A DNA stretch of 64,000 nt, taken from the NCBI GenBank assembly GCA_002355495.1, contig AP017424.1, forward strand, positions 2,790,001 through 2,854,000, in the 5' to 3' direction. Shown piece by piece: positions 1-8,300 of the stretch (positions within the stretch are counted from its first letter, which is position 1; the number at the start of each line of letters is the position of its first letter). Position numbers and translations under genes: made by a program. The notes under the pieces were generated by a model, which was not told the origin of the DNA, did no database searches, and saw nothing but the letters and a program-made list of their open reading frames with translations. The stretch comes from Streptomyces laurentii (GTDB taxonomy: Bacteria > Actinomycetota > Actinomycetes > Streptomycetales > Streptomycetaceae).

Positions 1-1358
1 CCGTCGGCGGCCTGCGGGTCGGGGTGGGCGGCGCGTCCGGCGACGACCTCGCGGACGGCGTCGAGGACGCCCCGGTAGCCGGAGCAGCGGCACAGGTTGC
101 CACTCAGGGCCGTCCGGGTCTCCAGGTCGGTCGGGGCGTGGTTGCCTTCGAGCAGGTCGTGGACGGTCATCGCCATGCCGGGGATGCAGAAACCGCACTG
201 CACGCCGCACTTGGCGAGGGCCCGCTGGACGTCGGACGGTTCGCCGTGCTCCGCCAGGCCCTCGACGGTCCGTACCTCGCTGCCGGCCGCCGTCGCCGCC
301 GGGACCAGGCAGGAGGCGACGAGCCGGCCGTCGACCTGGACGTTGCAGGCGCCGCATTCGCCCTGCGAGCAGCCGTCCTTGGCGCCGGCGAGGCCGAGCC
401 GCTCGCGCAGGACGTAGAGCAGCGACTCGCCGATCCAGGCGTCGGTGACGGGGCGGTCGGTGCCGTTGACGCGCAGCACGTAGGAGGTGTGGGGGTGTTC
501 GTCGTTGCCCATCGGCGGCAGGACGGCGGGCGCGTCGGGCGCCTCCGGTACGACGGGCGCCTCGGGCGGTACGTCGAGCACCTCGGGTACGTCGGGCAGG
601 TCGAGGACGTCGGGTGCGTCGGGCACGTCCAGCACGTCGGCCGCAAGCGGCGCGTCCGGTACCGGGGCCGGCGGAGGCGCCTGCTCCGGTACGAACACGG
701 TGTCCGGTACGGGGGCGGTGACCGGCTCGGGCGCGGGCATCGGCGCGGGCATCTGCTCGGGCATCTGCTCGATCACCGGCTCGGGCGTCGTCTCCCGTAC
801 GGGCTCCGGGACGTACTCCGGTGCCGGCTGTTCCCGTACGTGCTCCGGTGTCGGCTGCTCCCGTACGTGCTCCGCCCACGGCGCGGGCGCGCCCCCCGGC
901 AGCGTGTCCGTCGCCCCCGGGTAGGTGGCCGGTCCGGCCGCCTGCGTCCCCCAGGTCTCGGGCGCCGTCTGCTCGGCGACCACCGGCGGCTGGACCTCCC
1001 AGCTGCCGGTCGCCATCGGGTCCCCGGCCTGGTCCGGCGTCGTGAACGGGGTCAGCGGCGTCGTCGGCGTGAGGGGGGCGAGCGGGGTGAGCGGGGTGAT
1101 CATCGGCGGCACGTAGCCGTGGCCGGGGGCCTCCAGCGGCGTGCCCTCCAGCATGAACTCGGGCGGCAGCTGGACGAACGCGGTCGCGTCTCCGTCGTAC
1201 CCCTCGCCCTGCGGAACCGGCTCCCACCCACCCGTAGGGGGCTGGTGGTTCGCGTGCCCCGGGTAGTCCGGGTGACCCGCGTATTCCGTGTGACCGGTGT
1301 GGTCCGTGTGACCCGCGTATTCCGTGTGGTCCGTGTGGTCCTTGTGTGCGTCACTCAC
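1..1358 (-). CDS. Xanthine dehydrogenase-type 2Fe-2S subunit, long N-terminal extension (3' end off window)
   Basis: Electron-transfer subunit of a molybdenum hydroxylase (xanthine/CO dehydrogenase family). The last ~160 visible residues carry the two 2Fe-2S modules: a plant-ferredoxin-like Cys cluster (CSQGECGAC, then a fourth Cys after about 12 residues) and the C-terminal cluster (CGVQCGFC ... CRCSGY). It starts with GTG; the GTGA overlap with the stop of the upstream FAD subunit means the two genes are translationally coupled. Unusually, some 285 residues precede the ferredoxin module: His/Thr/Asp/Tyr repeats (HTDHTEYAGH type) first, then a Pro/Glu/Val-rich tract. Family members without the extension are about 160-200 aa. 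The extension is read directly from the DNA in an open frame; its role is unknown. The C terminus and the molybdopterin subunit would lie left of the window. Confidence 0.9.
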   Translation of the reverse strand, partial: MSDAHKDHTDHTEYAGHTDHTGHTEYAGHPDYPGHANHQPPTGGWEPVPQGEGYDGDATAFVQLPPEFMLEGTPLEAPGHGYVPPMITPLTPLAPLTPTTPLTPFTTPDQAGDPMATGSWEVQPPVVAEQTAPETWGTQAAGPATYPGATDTLPGGAPAPWAEHVREQPTPEHVREQPAPEYVPEPVRETTPEPVIEQMPEQMPAPMPAPEPVTAPVPDTVFVPEQAPPPAPVPDAPLAADVLDVPDAPDVLDLPDVPEVLDVPPEAPVVPEAPDAPAVLPPMGNDEHPHTSYVLRVNGTDRPVTDAWIGESLLYVLRERLGLAGAKDGCSQGECGACNVQVDGRLVASCLVPAATAAGSEVRTVEGLAEHGEPSDVQRALAKCGVQCGFCIPGMAMTVHDLLEGNHAPTDLETRTALSGNLCRCSGYRGVLDAVREVVAGRAAHPDPQAAD

Positions 1359-2242
1359 GACAGCGCCCTCCCCAGTGCCCGTCGGGCCAGCGCGGCGACC
1401 GTCCGCCGCAGGTGCAGCACGGTCGGCGGCACCTTCTCGTCCCCCTGCGGGTCCGGCACGCAGGCGGCGCCCACGTACTCGCCGAACGCCGTCAGCGCCT
1501 CCGGCGCCAGCCCCCGCTCGCCGTCCCAGTCCACCAGCGAGGCGATCCACTGCTCCGCCTCCAGCGGCCGCAGCGGCATCGGCGCGATCGCGCCGACCGC
1601 GCAGCGCACCCCGCGCCGCGCCGGGTCGAGGACGACTGCGACGGAGGCGGTGGCGCGGGCCGGGCCGGTGCGGCCGGTGGCCTTGAGGAAGACCTGCGGG
1701 GCGTGCAGCAGCGGGACACGGACGAAGGCGACCAGTTCGCCGGGTGCCAGCATGTCGCGGCCGGCCAGCAGGTGACTGACGGGCAGTTCGCGGGTGCCGA
1801 GCGGGCCGACGACGACCAGGTCGGCCTCCAGGGCGGCGAGCACGGGCAGCGAGTCGCCGGTGGGCGAGGCGGAGACGATGTTGCCGCCGAGGGTGCCGGC
1901 GTTGCGGATCTGCGGCGGGCCGGCGACGCGCGCGGCGGCGGCCAGCGCCGGGATGAGGGCCGCGAAGTCGGGGCGGCCCATACGGGCGTGGGTGAGGCCG
2001 GCGCCGAGCAGCGCGTGGCCGTCCTGGTACTGCCAGCCGCGGATCTCGTTGATACGGCTGAGGCCCACGAGTCCGGCGGGGCGCAGCCGGCCGTGGTTGA
2101 CGGCGGCCATGAGGTCGGTGCCGCCGGCCACGGGAACGGCGGCCGGCATGGCCGTGAGTGCCGCCACGGCCTCGTCGAGCGAGGCGGGCAACGTCACGGA
2201 CCGCGCCGTGTGTGGTGCCGTCTGTGGTGCGTGCGTGGTCAA
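1355..2242 (-). CDS. FAD-binding subunit of xanthine dehydrogenase-type molybdenum hydroxylase
   Basis: Protein of 295 aa with the FAD_binding_5 fold: an AVPVAGGTDLM segment near residue 38 and the RNAGTLGGNI flavin-binding signature near residue 113, followed by the C-terminal CO_deh_flav_C region. It passes electrons from the 2Fe-2S subunit to NAD in purine or related heterocycle oxidation. The likely start is TTG at 2242 because no ATG or GTG lies before the conserved domain and an AAGGGG ribosome site sits about 8 nt upstream. It is first in the visible operon; its stop overlaps the start of the 2Fe-2S gene by 4 nt. Substrate is inferred from family only. Confidence 0.9.
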   Translation of the reverse strand: MTTHAPQTAPHTARSVTLPASLDEAVAALTAMPAAVPVAGGTDLMAAVNHGRLRPAGLVGLSRINEIRGWQYQDGHALLGAGLTHARMGRPDFAALIPALAAAARVAGPPQIRNAGTLGGNIVSASPTGDSLPVLAALEADLVVVGPLGTRELPVSHLLAGRDMLAPGELVAFVRVPLLHAPQVFLKATGRTGPARATASVAVVLDPARRGVRCAVGAIAPMPLRPLEAEQWIASLVDWDGERGLAPEALTAFGEYVGAACVPDPQGDEKVPPTVLHLRRTVAALARRALGRALS

Positions 2243-2388
2243 CCCGCTGCCCCTTCCCGGTGTCCCGGAGTTCCCCGATCGTCCCGGCTGTCACGCCTGT
2301 GTGGGCGTACGGTACGTGCTCACGGCCTGGACGTGGCAACTCTGGCACATCTTCCGAACCGTACGTCGCGAGGGTCCGTGAATGAGAG

Positions 2389-2414
2389 GTTCCGCGCGGG
2401 ACGGCGCGCGGAAC
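2389..2414 (-). terminator. Hairpin downstream of the GH20 gene
   Basis: A 9-bp perfect stem (GTTCCGCGC / GCGCGGAAC) with an 8-nt loop lies after the hexosaminidase stop codon, in the gap that must also hold the promoter of the xanthine dehydrogenase operon. It probably ends the upstream transcript. No U-run, as is usual in this GC range. Confidence 0.5.
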
Positions 2415-2486
2415 GGGCCGGAGCCGCGTTTCACCGTGTCACGGCGGCGCCGGGCGGGGCGCGTCGGGTCGCCGCGCGGGCGGGTC

Positions 2487-4316
2487 TCACACGTTCGGGG
2501 GCGTTCCCTCCAGAGGGCGACCCGGCACGCCGGGGCGACGCTGCCAGGGGCGCGGTCCGCCGGGCGGGCGGTACTCCACGCCGAGGGCGTCCAGGCGCCG
2601 GTAGTGGGCGGTCATCCGGCGCTCGAATCCGGCCAGGTCACGGGCGTCGGGCGCGGGCAGCTCGGACCAGGCGACCTCGGCGAAGGCGGCGAGCCGGGGC
2701 TGGGTCTGGTAGTCGACCCGGGACCGGTTCTCCATCACCTCGGTCCACACGTTGGCCTGAGTGCCCAGGATGTGCGCGGCGGCTGCCTCGGACAGGCCGG
2801 GCGGGACGGGTTCGAAGCGGTAGACGTCGGCCAGGGTGCGGACGTATCCGATGGGCATCGGCTCGTCCTCGCCCGGGTCCTGACGGTGGTCCAGGTAGAC
2901 CTGCTGCTCGGGGCACATGACCACGTCGTGGCCGGCCTCGGCGGCAGCGATCCCGCCCGCGTAGCCGCGCCAGGACGAGACGGTCGCGCCGGGGGTGAGG
3001 CCGAGCCCGGTGGTCCCGCCCGGACCGGCGTCGGCGCCACTCTCGGTCACGGCGCCGCCTTCGGTCACGGCGCCGCTCTCGGCCGCAGTGCCGCTTTCGG
3101 CCAGGGGGACGAGCGGGGTCCCGGCGGCCGGGCTGCCCTCCAGGATCTCGTCCCAGCCGACGAGCCGGCGGCCGCGCGCGGCGAGCCAGCGGTCGAAGTG
3201 CCGGACGAACCACGCCTGGAGACCGTCCTCGTCGCCGACGCCCAGCTCCTCGATCCGGGCCCGCGCGGTGGGCGACGCCTTCCACTGGTCCTTGGGGCAC
3301 TCGTCGCCGCCGATGTGGACGTAGGGCGACGGGAAGAGGCCGAGGATCTCCTCGAAGACGCCCTCGTAGAAGCGGAGGACGGCGTCGGTGGGGGCGAGGA
3401 CGTTCGGGTTGACGCCCCAGGTGTCCCAGACGGGCAGGGCGGTGGTGTCGACGACGTCGCCGTTGCCGAGTTCGGGGTACGCGGCGATGGCGGCCTGCGA
3501 GTGGCCGGGGAGGTCGATCTCGGGGACGACCGTGATGTGCCGGTCGGCCGCGTAGGCGACGATCTCGCGGATGTCGTCGTGCGTGTAGAAGCCGCCGTGC
3601 GGGGTCTCGTTCCACTGCGACGACTCCCGGTGGCCCCACTTGCTGCGGGCCCGCCAGGAGCCGACCTCGGTGAGCCGGGGGTGGCGCTCGATCTCGACGC
3701 GCCAGCCCTGGTCGTCGGTGAGGTGGAGGTGCAGGACGTTCAGTTTGTGCGCGGCCATCAGGTCGAGCTGGCGCAGGACGTCGGTCTTGGGCATGAAGTG
3801 GCGGGCGACATCGAGCATGAGGCCGCGCCAGCGGAAGCGGGGGGCGTCGGTGACGGTGAGGGACGGCAGGTCCCAGGCGTGCCCGGCGGGCGCGACGCGC
3901 GCCGCGCGGTGGGCCTCGGGGCCGAGCAGCTGACGCAGCGTCTGGGCCGCCCAGAACACCCCGGCCGGGCCGCCGCCCTCGATGACGACGGCCGCGTCCG
4001 CGACGGAGCCGTCCGCGGACAGGACGTACCCCTCCGGACCGTGCTCCCGTTCCACGTCGGCGCTGATCCGCAGCCGGATCGCGTGCGGTCCCGCGCCGTC
4101 GGCCAGCGGCAGCCCGGTCGCGGCGCCGAGCACGGCGCGCAGCCAGCGGGCGGTGCGGTGGGTGCCGGGGCCGGCGTCGACGGTGGTGCGCTCGTCGAGG
4201 GTGACGTACCCCGGTGCGCCCGAGGCGTCCGGCGCTCCTGGCGCGCCGCCCCGGCGGGCCGCCTCCCGGGGCGCCGGGATCAGGTCGAGGTCACGGTACG
4301 GGGGGTGAGCGTTCAT
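2487..4316 (-). CDS. Beta-N-acetylhexosaminidase, GH20
   Basis: Protein of 609 aa. The N-terminal GH20b-like domain (about 20-150) is followed by the TIM barrel with FRWRGLMLDVARHF, HLHLTDDQGWR and the catalytic Asp-Glu pair in HIGGDECPKDQW (about residues 337-338), which drives substrate-assisted hydrolysis of terminal GlcNAc/GalNAc. The start at 4316 (MNAHPPYRDLDLIPAPR) has a GGAGGA ribosome site 7 nt upstream; a longer open frame exists but is not needed. No signal peptide is visible, so a cytoplasmic enzyme acting on imported chitooligosaccharides is plausible. Between about residues 400 and 440 there is a low-complexity insert of six-residue repeats (AESGAV/TEGGAV-like) encoded by an 18-bp tandem repeat. 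Confidence 0.93.
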   Translation of the reverse strand: MNAHPPYRDLDLIPAPREAARRGGAPGAPDASGAPGYVTLDERTTVDAGPGTHRTARWLRAVLGAATGLPLADGAGPHAIRLRISADVEREHGPEGYVLSADGSVADAAVVIEGGGPAGVFWAAQTLRQLLGPEAHRAARVAPAGHAWDLPSLTVTDAPRFRWRGLMLDVARHFMPKTDVLRQLDLMAAHKLNVLHLHLTDDQGWRVEIERHPRLTEVGSWRARSKWGHRESSQWNETPHGGFYTHDDIREIVAYAADRHITVVPEIDLPGHSQAAIAAYPELGNGDVVDTTALPVWDTWGVNPNVLAPTDAVLRFYEGVFEEILGLFPSPYVHIGGDECPKDQWKASPTARARIEELGVGDEDGLQAWFVRHFDRWLAARGRRLVGWDEILEGSPAAGTPLVPLAESGTAAESGAVTEGGAVTESGADAGPGGTTGLGLTPGATVSSWRGYAGGIAAAEAGHDVVMCPEQQVYLDHRQDPGEDEPMPIGYVRTLADVYRFEPVPPGLSEAAAAHILGTQANVWTEVMENRSRVDYQTQPRLAAFAEVAWSELPAPDARDLAGFERRMTAHYRRLDALGVEYRPPGGPRPWQRRPGVPGRPLEGTPPNV

Positions 4317-4341
4317 CGGGTCCGTCCTCCGCCACACGAGT

Positions 4342-4380
4342 CGTTGCATCATGCGCAACGGGCGTTCCGCACTGCACAAC
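4342..4380 (-). promoter_or_regulatory. Candidate two-site operator upstream of the GH20 gene
   Basis: On the plus strand TGCGCAAC (4352-4359) and TGCACAAC (4373-4380) are direct repeats spaced exactly 21 bp, two helical turns. The first is half of an inverted repeat CGTTGC (4342-4347) / GCAACG (4355-4360). The block lies 26-64 bp upstream of the hexosaminidase start, where an operator is expected. It does not match the DasR site as I know it. Confidence 0.45.
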
Positions 4381-4484
4381 ACGCGTGAGCGTAGGGGCGC
4401 TCCCGGGGCGGCCACAAGTACACCCGCGTCCCGCATCGGCGGCATAGGACGGCGCCCGCACCCCGCCTCGACGGCATATGACAA

Positions 4485-4532
4485 ACGGCCCCCGGCGGGC
4501 GCACCCCTTCAGGGGCGCCCGCCGAGGGCCGT
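4485..4532 (-). terminator. Terminator of the DUF3039 gene
   Basis: Long hairpin: CGGCGGGCGC (4493-4502) pairs with GCGCCCGCCG (4515-4524), extended outward by ACGGCCC / GGGCCGT with one mismatch. It lies 30 bp after the DUF3039 stop codon. Confidence 0.7.
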
Positions 4533-4562
4533 TCGCGGCCGGTCCGGCCTGGCGTCGGAGGA

Positions 4563-4850
4563 CTACTTCTTGTCCTTGCCGCCCTTGTCCTTGTCGCCGC
4601 CGGCGCCCATGGAGTCGTAGATCTCCTTGCACATCGGGCACACCGGGTACTTCTTGGGGTCGCGGCCGGGCACCCAGACCTTGCCGCACAGTGCCACCAC
4701 GGGAGTGCCCTCGAGGGCACTCGCCATGATCTTGTCCTTCTGGACGTAGTGGGCGTAGCGCTCGTGGTCGCCGTCGCCGCGGGACACCTGCGGCGTCGGC
4801 TCGACGAGGATCCCCGTACCTGCCCCGCGCTCGGGCTCGAGAGTGCTCAT
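4563..4850 (-). CDS. DUF3039 family protein
   Basis: Small protein of 95 aa, a conserved actinobacterial family of unknown role. It has a possible zinc pair: Cys in ALCGKVW and the CPMC motif in KKYPVCPMCKEIYD, then a Lys/Gly-rich tail (GGDKDKGGKDKK). The start at 4850 was chosen because the conserved region begins there and a -10-like TACCCT sits 8 nt upstream of the ATG, so the mRNA may be leaderless. The upstream in-frame extension is Arg/Gly-rich filler. Confidence 0.85.
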   Translation of the reverse strand: MSTLEPERGAGTGILVEPTPQVSRGDGDHERYAHYVQKDKIMASALEGTPVVALCGKVWVPGRDPKKYPVCPMCKEIYDSMGAGGDKDKGGKDKK

Positions 4851-5140
4851 GGGACCCAAGGGTACTGGGTACGGGGCGCCCCCAGACCCGCCCGCGTGCG
4901 CCCCTCCGAGCGGGCGAACGCCCCGCTCCCGGCGAGCCGTCGCGCTTCCGTGCGCCCCTTTCCTCCGCCCGGGGCGCCGTCCTGCCATCGCCACGGTTCA
5001 TCACCAAGGGCTACGACCGATCCTCACCGTGCGATCCACCCCCGAAAGGTTTCGCGAACCTCCAGGACGCGCCGGCCGCGATCACCCGGAACCGCGTCCT
5101 CCGACAGCGGTCGACGAGGACGCCTCAGTTGGAGGACGCC

Positions 5141-5710
5141 TCAGTTGAGGGACGGGTCGTCCGGGTACGTGGCCACCATCGCCAGCTCGCCGCGCTGCCG
5201 CCGCAGCACCTGGCGCCACAGCGTGTCCGGGCGCGGGTGGGAGACGTCGCCGGGCTCGGACTCGACCACGTACCAGGCGCCGTCGCGCAGCTCGGTCTCC
5301 AGCTGGCCCGGGCCCCATCCCGCGTACCCCGCGAAGATCCGCAGGGCGCCGAGGGCCGGGCCGACGAGCTCGGGCGGGGCCTCCAGGTCGACGAGCCCGA
5401 TCGCCCCGTGCACCCGGCGCCAGCCCAGCGGGCCCTCGTCGCCGGGGATGACGGCGATGCCGAGGGCGGCGTCGAGCGAGACGGGGCCGCCCTGGAAGAC
5501 GACGCCGGGTTCGCCGGCGAGTCCGGCCCAGGCGGCGAGGACGTCGCCGACCGTCACAGGGGTGGGCCGGTTGAGGACCACGCCGAGGGAGCCCTCGTCG
5601 TCGTGATCGAGCAGCAGGACCACCGCGCGGTCGAAATTGGGGTCCGCGAGCGCGGGGGTGGCGACGAGCAGCCGGCCTGTGAGCGAGGACACCTCCGTCA
5701 TGCGGGACAT
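5141..5710 (-). CDS. YqgE/AlgH family protein
   Basis: Protein of 189 aa matching the YqgE/AlgH (DUF179) family across its length: LTGRLLVATPALADPNFDRAVVLLLDHDDEGSLGVVLNRPT at the N terminus, then FQGGPV and a RIFAGYAGWGPGQLE block near residue 120. The family is widespread but its biochemical role is not settled. A second Met three codons later could be the real start. It is divergent from murA, the usual Streptomyces arrangement as I recall it. Confidence 0.88.
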   Translation of the reverse strand: MSRMTEVSSLTGRLLVATPALADPNFDRAVVLLLDHDDEGSLGVVLNRPTPVTVGDVLAAWAGLAGEPGVVFQGGPVSLDAALGIAVIPGDEGPLGWRRVHGAIGLVDLEAPPELVGPALGALRIFAGYAGWGPGQLETELRDGAWYVVESEPGDVSHPRPDTLWRQVLRRQRGELAMVATYPDDPSLN

Positions 5711-6018
5711 GATCCCGCATCCAAGCCGCCCGCGTTCGGGGATCGCGGCGATGCGCGGGGATCGCGGGGACGCGCGGGGGTTGCCCGGGCCGGTCCGGGG
5801 CAGGCGTACGCCACCGCAGGTCAGCCGTGCGCCGTCACGTGCCCCCGGAGGAGGAACCGGAAGAAGCGGACGGTAACACTCCGCAAGATCACGAGAACAG
5901 AGGGTGTTGTGCCGAATTCATTACATTCGCGGGCCCCCCTCACCCACCCGAGTGGGGTCTCCACGCCCCTTACTCTTTTGACTGGCCCATCCGACCTACG
6001 ACCCGGAACGCGAGATTC

Positions 6019-7359
6019 ATGACCGGCACTGACGATGTCCTGCTTGTCCACGGCGGCACCCCGCTGGAGGGCGAGATCCGCGTCCGAGGCGCGAAGAACC
6101 TCGTGCCCAAGGCGATGGTCGCCGCACTTCTCGGCAGCGGGCCGAGCCGACTGCGCAACGTGCCCGACATCCGCGACGTCCGCGTGGTCCGCGGGCTGCT
6201 CCAGCTGCACGGTGTGACCGTCCGCCCCGGCGACGAGCCGGGCGAGCTGATCATGGACCCGACGCACGTCGAGTCCGCCAACGTGGCCGACATCGACGCG
6301 CACGCCGGATCCTCCCGGATCCCGATCCTCTTCTGCGGCCCGCTGCTGCACCGCCTCGGCCACGCCTTCATACCCGGCCTGGGCGGCTGCGACATCGGCG
6401 GCCGGCCGATCGACTTCCACTTCGACGTGCTGCGCAAGTTCGGCGCCACGATCGAGAAGCGCGCCGACGGCCAGTACCTGGAGGCCCCGCAGCGGCTGCG
6501 CGGCACCAAGATCGCTCTCCCGTACCCCTCCGTGGGCGCGACCGAGCAGGTCCTGCTCACCGCCGTCCTCGCCGAGGGCGTCACCGAGCTGTCCAACGCG
6601 GCCGTGGAGCCGGAGATCGAGGACCTCATCTGCGTCCTGCAGAAGATGGGCGCGATCATCGCCATGGACACCGACCGGACCATCCGGATCACCGGTGTCG
6701 ACCAGCTCGGCGGCTACAACCACCACGCCCTCTCCGACCGCCTGGAGGCGGCGTCCTGGGCGTCGGCGGCGCTGGCGACCGAGGGCGACATCTACGTGCG
6801 CGGCGCGCAGCAGCGCTCGATGATGACCTTCCTCAACACGTACCGGAAGGTCGGCGGCGCCTTCGAGATCGACGACGAGGGCATCCGCTTCTGGCACCCG
6901 GGCGGCTCGCTGAACGCGATCGCGCTCGAGACGGACGTGCACCCCGGTTTCCAGACCGACTGGCAGCAGCCGCTGGTGGTCGCGCTGACGCAGGCGTCGG
7001 GCCTGTCGATCGTGCACGAGACGGTGTACGAGTCGCGGCTCGGCTTCACCTCGGCGCTGAACCAGATGGGTGCCCACATCCAGCTGTACCGCGAGTGCCT
7101 GGGCGGCTCGGCCTGCCGCTTCGGCCAGCGCAACTTCCTGCACTCGGCGGTCGTCAGCGGCCCGACCAAGCTCCAGGGCGCCGACCTGGTCATCCCCGAC
7201 CTGCGCGGCGGCTTCTCGTACCTGATCGCGGCCCTGGCGGCGCAGGGCACCAGCCGGGTGCACGGCATCGACCTGATCAACCGCGGCTACGAGAACTTCA
7301 TGGAGAAGCTCGTGGAGCTGGGCGCCAAGGTCGAGCTGCCGGGCAGCGCGCTGGTCTGA
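6019..7359 (+). CDS. murA: UDP-N-acetylglucosamine 1-carboxyvinyltransferase
   Basis: Enzyme of 446 aa for the first committed step of peptidoglycan synthesis: transfer of enolpyruvate from PEP to UDP-GlcNAc in the cytoplasm. The EPSP-synthase-like fold is evident: an N-terminal RVRGAKNLVPKAMVAALL block with the conserved Lys-Asn, the LGGCDIGGRPIDFH loop with the catalytic Cys at about residue 124 (Cys means fosfomycin could bind), and a C-terminal DLRGGFSYLIAALAA block. The ATG at 6019 fits the family start; the longer open frame upstream lacks homology. Streptomyces usually carry two murA-like genes; this is the one next to hupA. Confidence 0.94.
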   Translation: MTGTDDVLLVHGGTPLEGEIRVRGAKNLVPKAMVAALLGSGPSRLRNVPDIRDVRVVRGLLQLHGVTVRPGDEPGELIMDPTHVESANVADIDAHAGSSRIPILFCGPLLHRLGHAFIPGLGGCDIGGRPIDFHFDVLRKFGATIEKRADGQYLEAPQRLRGTKIALPYPSVGATEQVLLTAVLAEGVTELSNAAVEPEIEDLICVLQKMGAIIAMDTDRTIRITGVDQLGGYNHHALSDRLEAASWASAALATEGDIYVRGAQQRSMMTFLNTYRKVGGAFEIDDEGIRFWHPGGSLNAIALETDVHPGFQTDWQQPLVVALTQASGLSIVHETVYESRLGFTSALNQMGAHIQLYRECLGGSACRFGQRNFLHSAVVSGPTKLQGADLVIPDLRGGFSYLIAALAAQGTSRVHGIDLINRGYENFMEKLVELGAKVELPGSALV

Positions 7360-7390
7360 CGCCTGCCCCTCCCCCGTATCCGCCCTGTAT

Positions 7391-7433
7391 CCGCCCGGCC
7401 TCGCACCGCCCTTCGGCGCGCGAGGCCGGGCGG
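7391..7433 (+). terminator. Terminator after murA
   Basis: A 14-bp perfect stem (7391-7404 with 7420-7433, CCGCCCGGCCTCGC type) closes a 15-nt loop that can itself fold. It starts about 30 bp after the murA stop codon. Confidence 0.7.
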
Positions 7434-7533
7434 TGGGCTTTCCGGGGGATTCCCAGGGCACCTCGGGGGCACTCCTGGACGGGGCCCGGGCCCTGAGGCC
7501 TCCGGGAGCTTCCCGGGCTTCTCAGGGACGGAA

Positions 7534-7572
7534 AAGAGGGCGGCCACCCCCTGACAGGGTGGCCGCCCTCTT
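7534..7572. terminator. Bidirectional terminator between murA and hupA
   Basis: A 16-bp perfect inverted repeat (7534-7549 and 7557-7572; AAGAGGGCGGCCACCC type) with a 7-nt loop. A-rich sequence on the left and TT on the right allow it to work from both strands, as expected between convergent genes. Confidence 0.75.
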
Positions 7573-7661
7573 CGCTTGCCTGAGCGCTCCTGAGGGCCCG
7601 CCTGGGCCGCTTCCACGGTGGTCGGCGGCCTCAGTGGCCCTCGGCGCGCTGCCTCCAGGCC

Positions 7662-7943
7662 TTACTTGCCCTTGGCGGCTTCCTTGAGCTTCGAGCCCGC
7701 GGAGACCTTCACGCTGAAGCCGGCGGGGATGTTGATCGGGTCGCCGGTCTGCGGGTTGCGGGCGGTGCGAGCGGCACGGTGGGTGCGCTCGAAGGTCAGG
7801 AAGCCGGGGATGGTGACCTTCTCGTCGCCCTTGGCGACGACCTCGCCGACGGTCTCGGCGAGCGCGGCCAGAACGGCGTCGGCGTCCTTGCGGGTCACCT
7901 CGGCGCGGTCGGCCAGGGCGGCCACCAGCTCACTGCGGTTCAT
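7662..7943 (-). CDS. hupA: HU-family nucleoid protein
   Basis: Protein of 93 aa with a complete HU fold: MNRSELVAALADRAEVTRKDADAVL helices, then the GFLTFERTHRAARTARNPQTGDPINIPAG beta arm. There is no Lys/Ala-rich tail, so this is the short housekeeping HU rather than the long developmental HupS. The start at 7943 is preceded by GGGAG. The gene is convergent with murA and its unusually structured leader lies at 7966-8018. Confidence 0.95.
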   Translation of the reverse strand: MNRSELVAALADRAEVTRKDADAVLAALAETVGEVVAKGDEKVTIPGFLTFERTHRAARTARNPQTGDPINIPAGFSVKVSAGSKLKEAAKGK

Positions 7944-8300
7944 TTCGTTACTCCCGTGTTTCTTCTTGCCTGTGAGGCGGGTTGCCTGTGAGGCGGTCCA
8001 TGCGGCCGGGGCCGCATGAGTGGGCACTGCGAAGCCGATGCTGCCAGGGCCCTCGGACACTCCCTGGACCCGGGTCCGGTCCCAGACCACGCGCCCAGAC
8101 CGCATCCTGCCCCCACCAGCGGCGGGAACGCCAATCCGGCACCCTCTGGGGTCACACGAAAAGCGCCGGTTCCCGCCCTGGTGACGTCACGTCCACTCCG
8201 CACGCCGGTGACGACGCGGCGGAGCCGAACTACCACCCTAAAGGCGGGTTTGGGGTGCGGCGACCCGCGACACGCACCCCTGGGCCCGGCGGCGTACCCG
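7944..8300 (-). promoter_or_regulatory. hupA leader and promoter region with repeats and a palindrome
   Basis: No gene. Reading toward hupA, there is a perfect 9-bp inverted repeat with a 2-nt centre at 7999-8018 (CATGCGGCC / GGCCGCATG), then two 15-bp direct repeats (TTGCCTGTGAGGCGG) at 7966-7980 and 7982-7996, period 16, ending some 20 bp before the start codon. A TGACGTCA-centred palindrome is at 8181-8190. These could be binding sites or an mRNA leader structure; no promoter hexamers could be set with confidence. Confidence 0.5.

Noticed and set aside
5977..6018. TTGACT-based promoter directly upstream of murA
   Set aside because: The only nearby -10-like TACGAC is 13 bp away, too close for a normal promoter.
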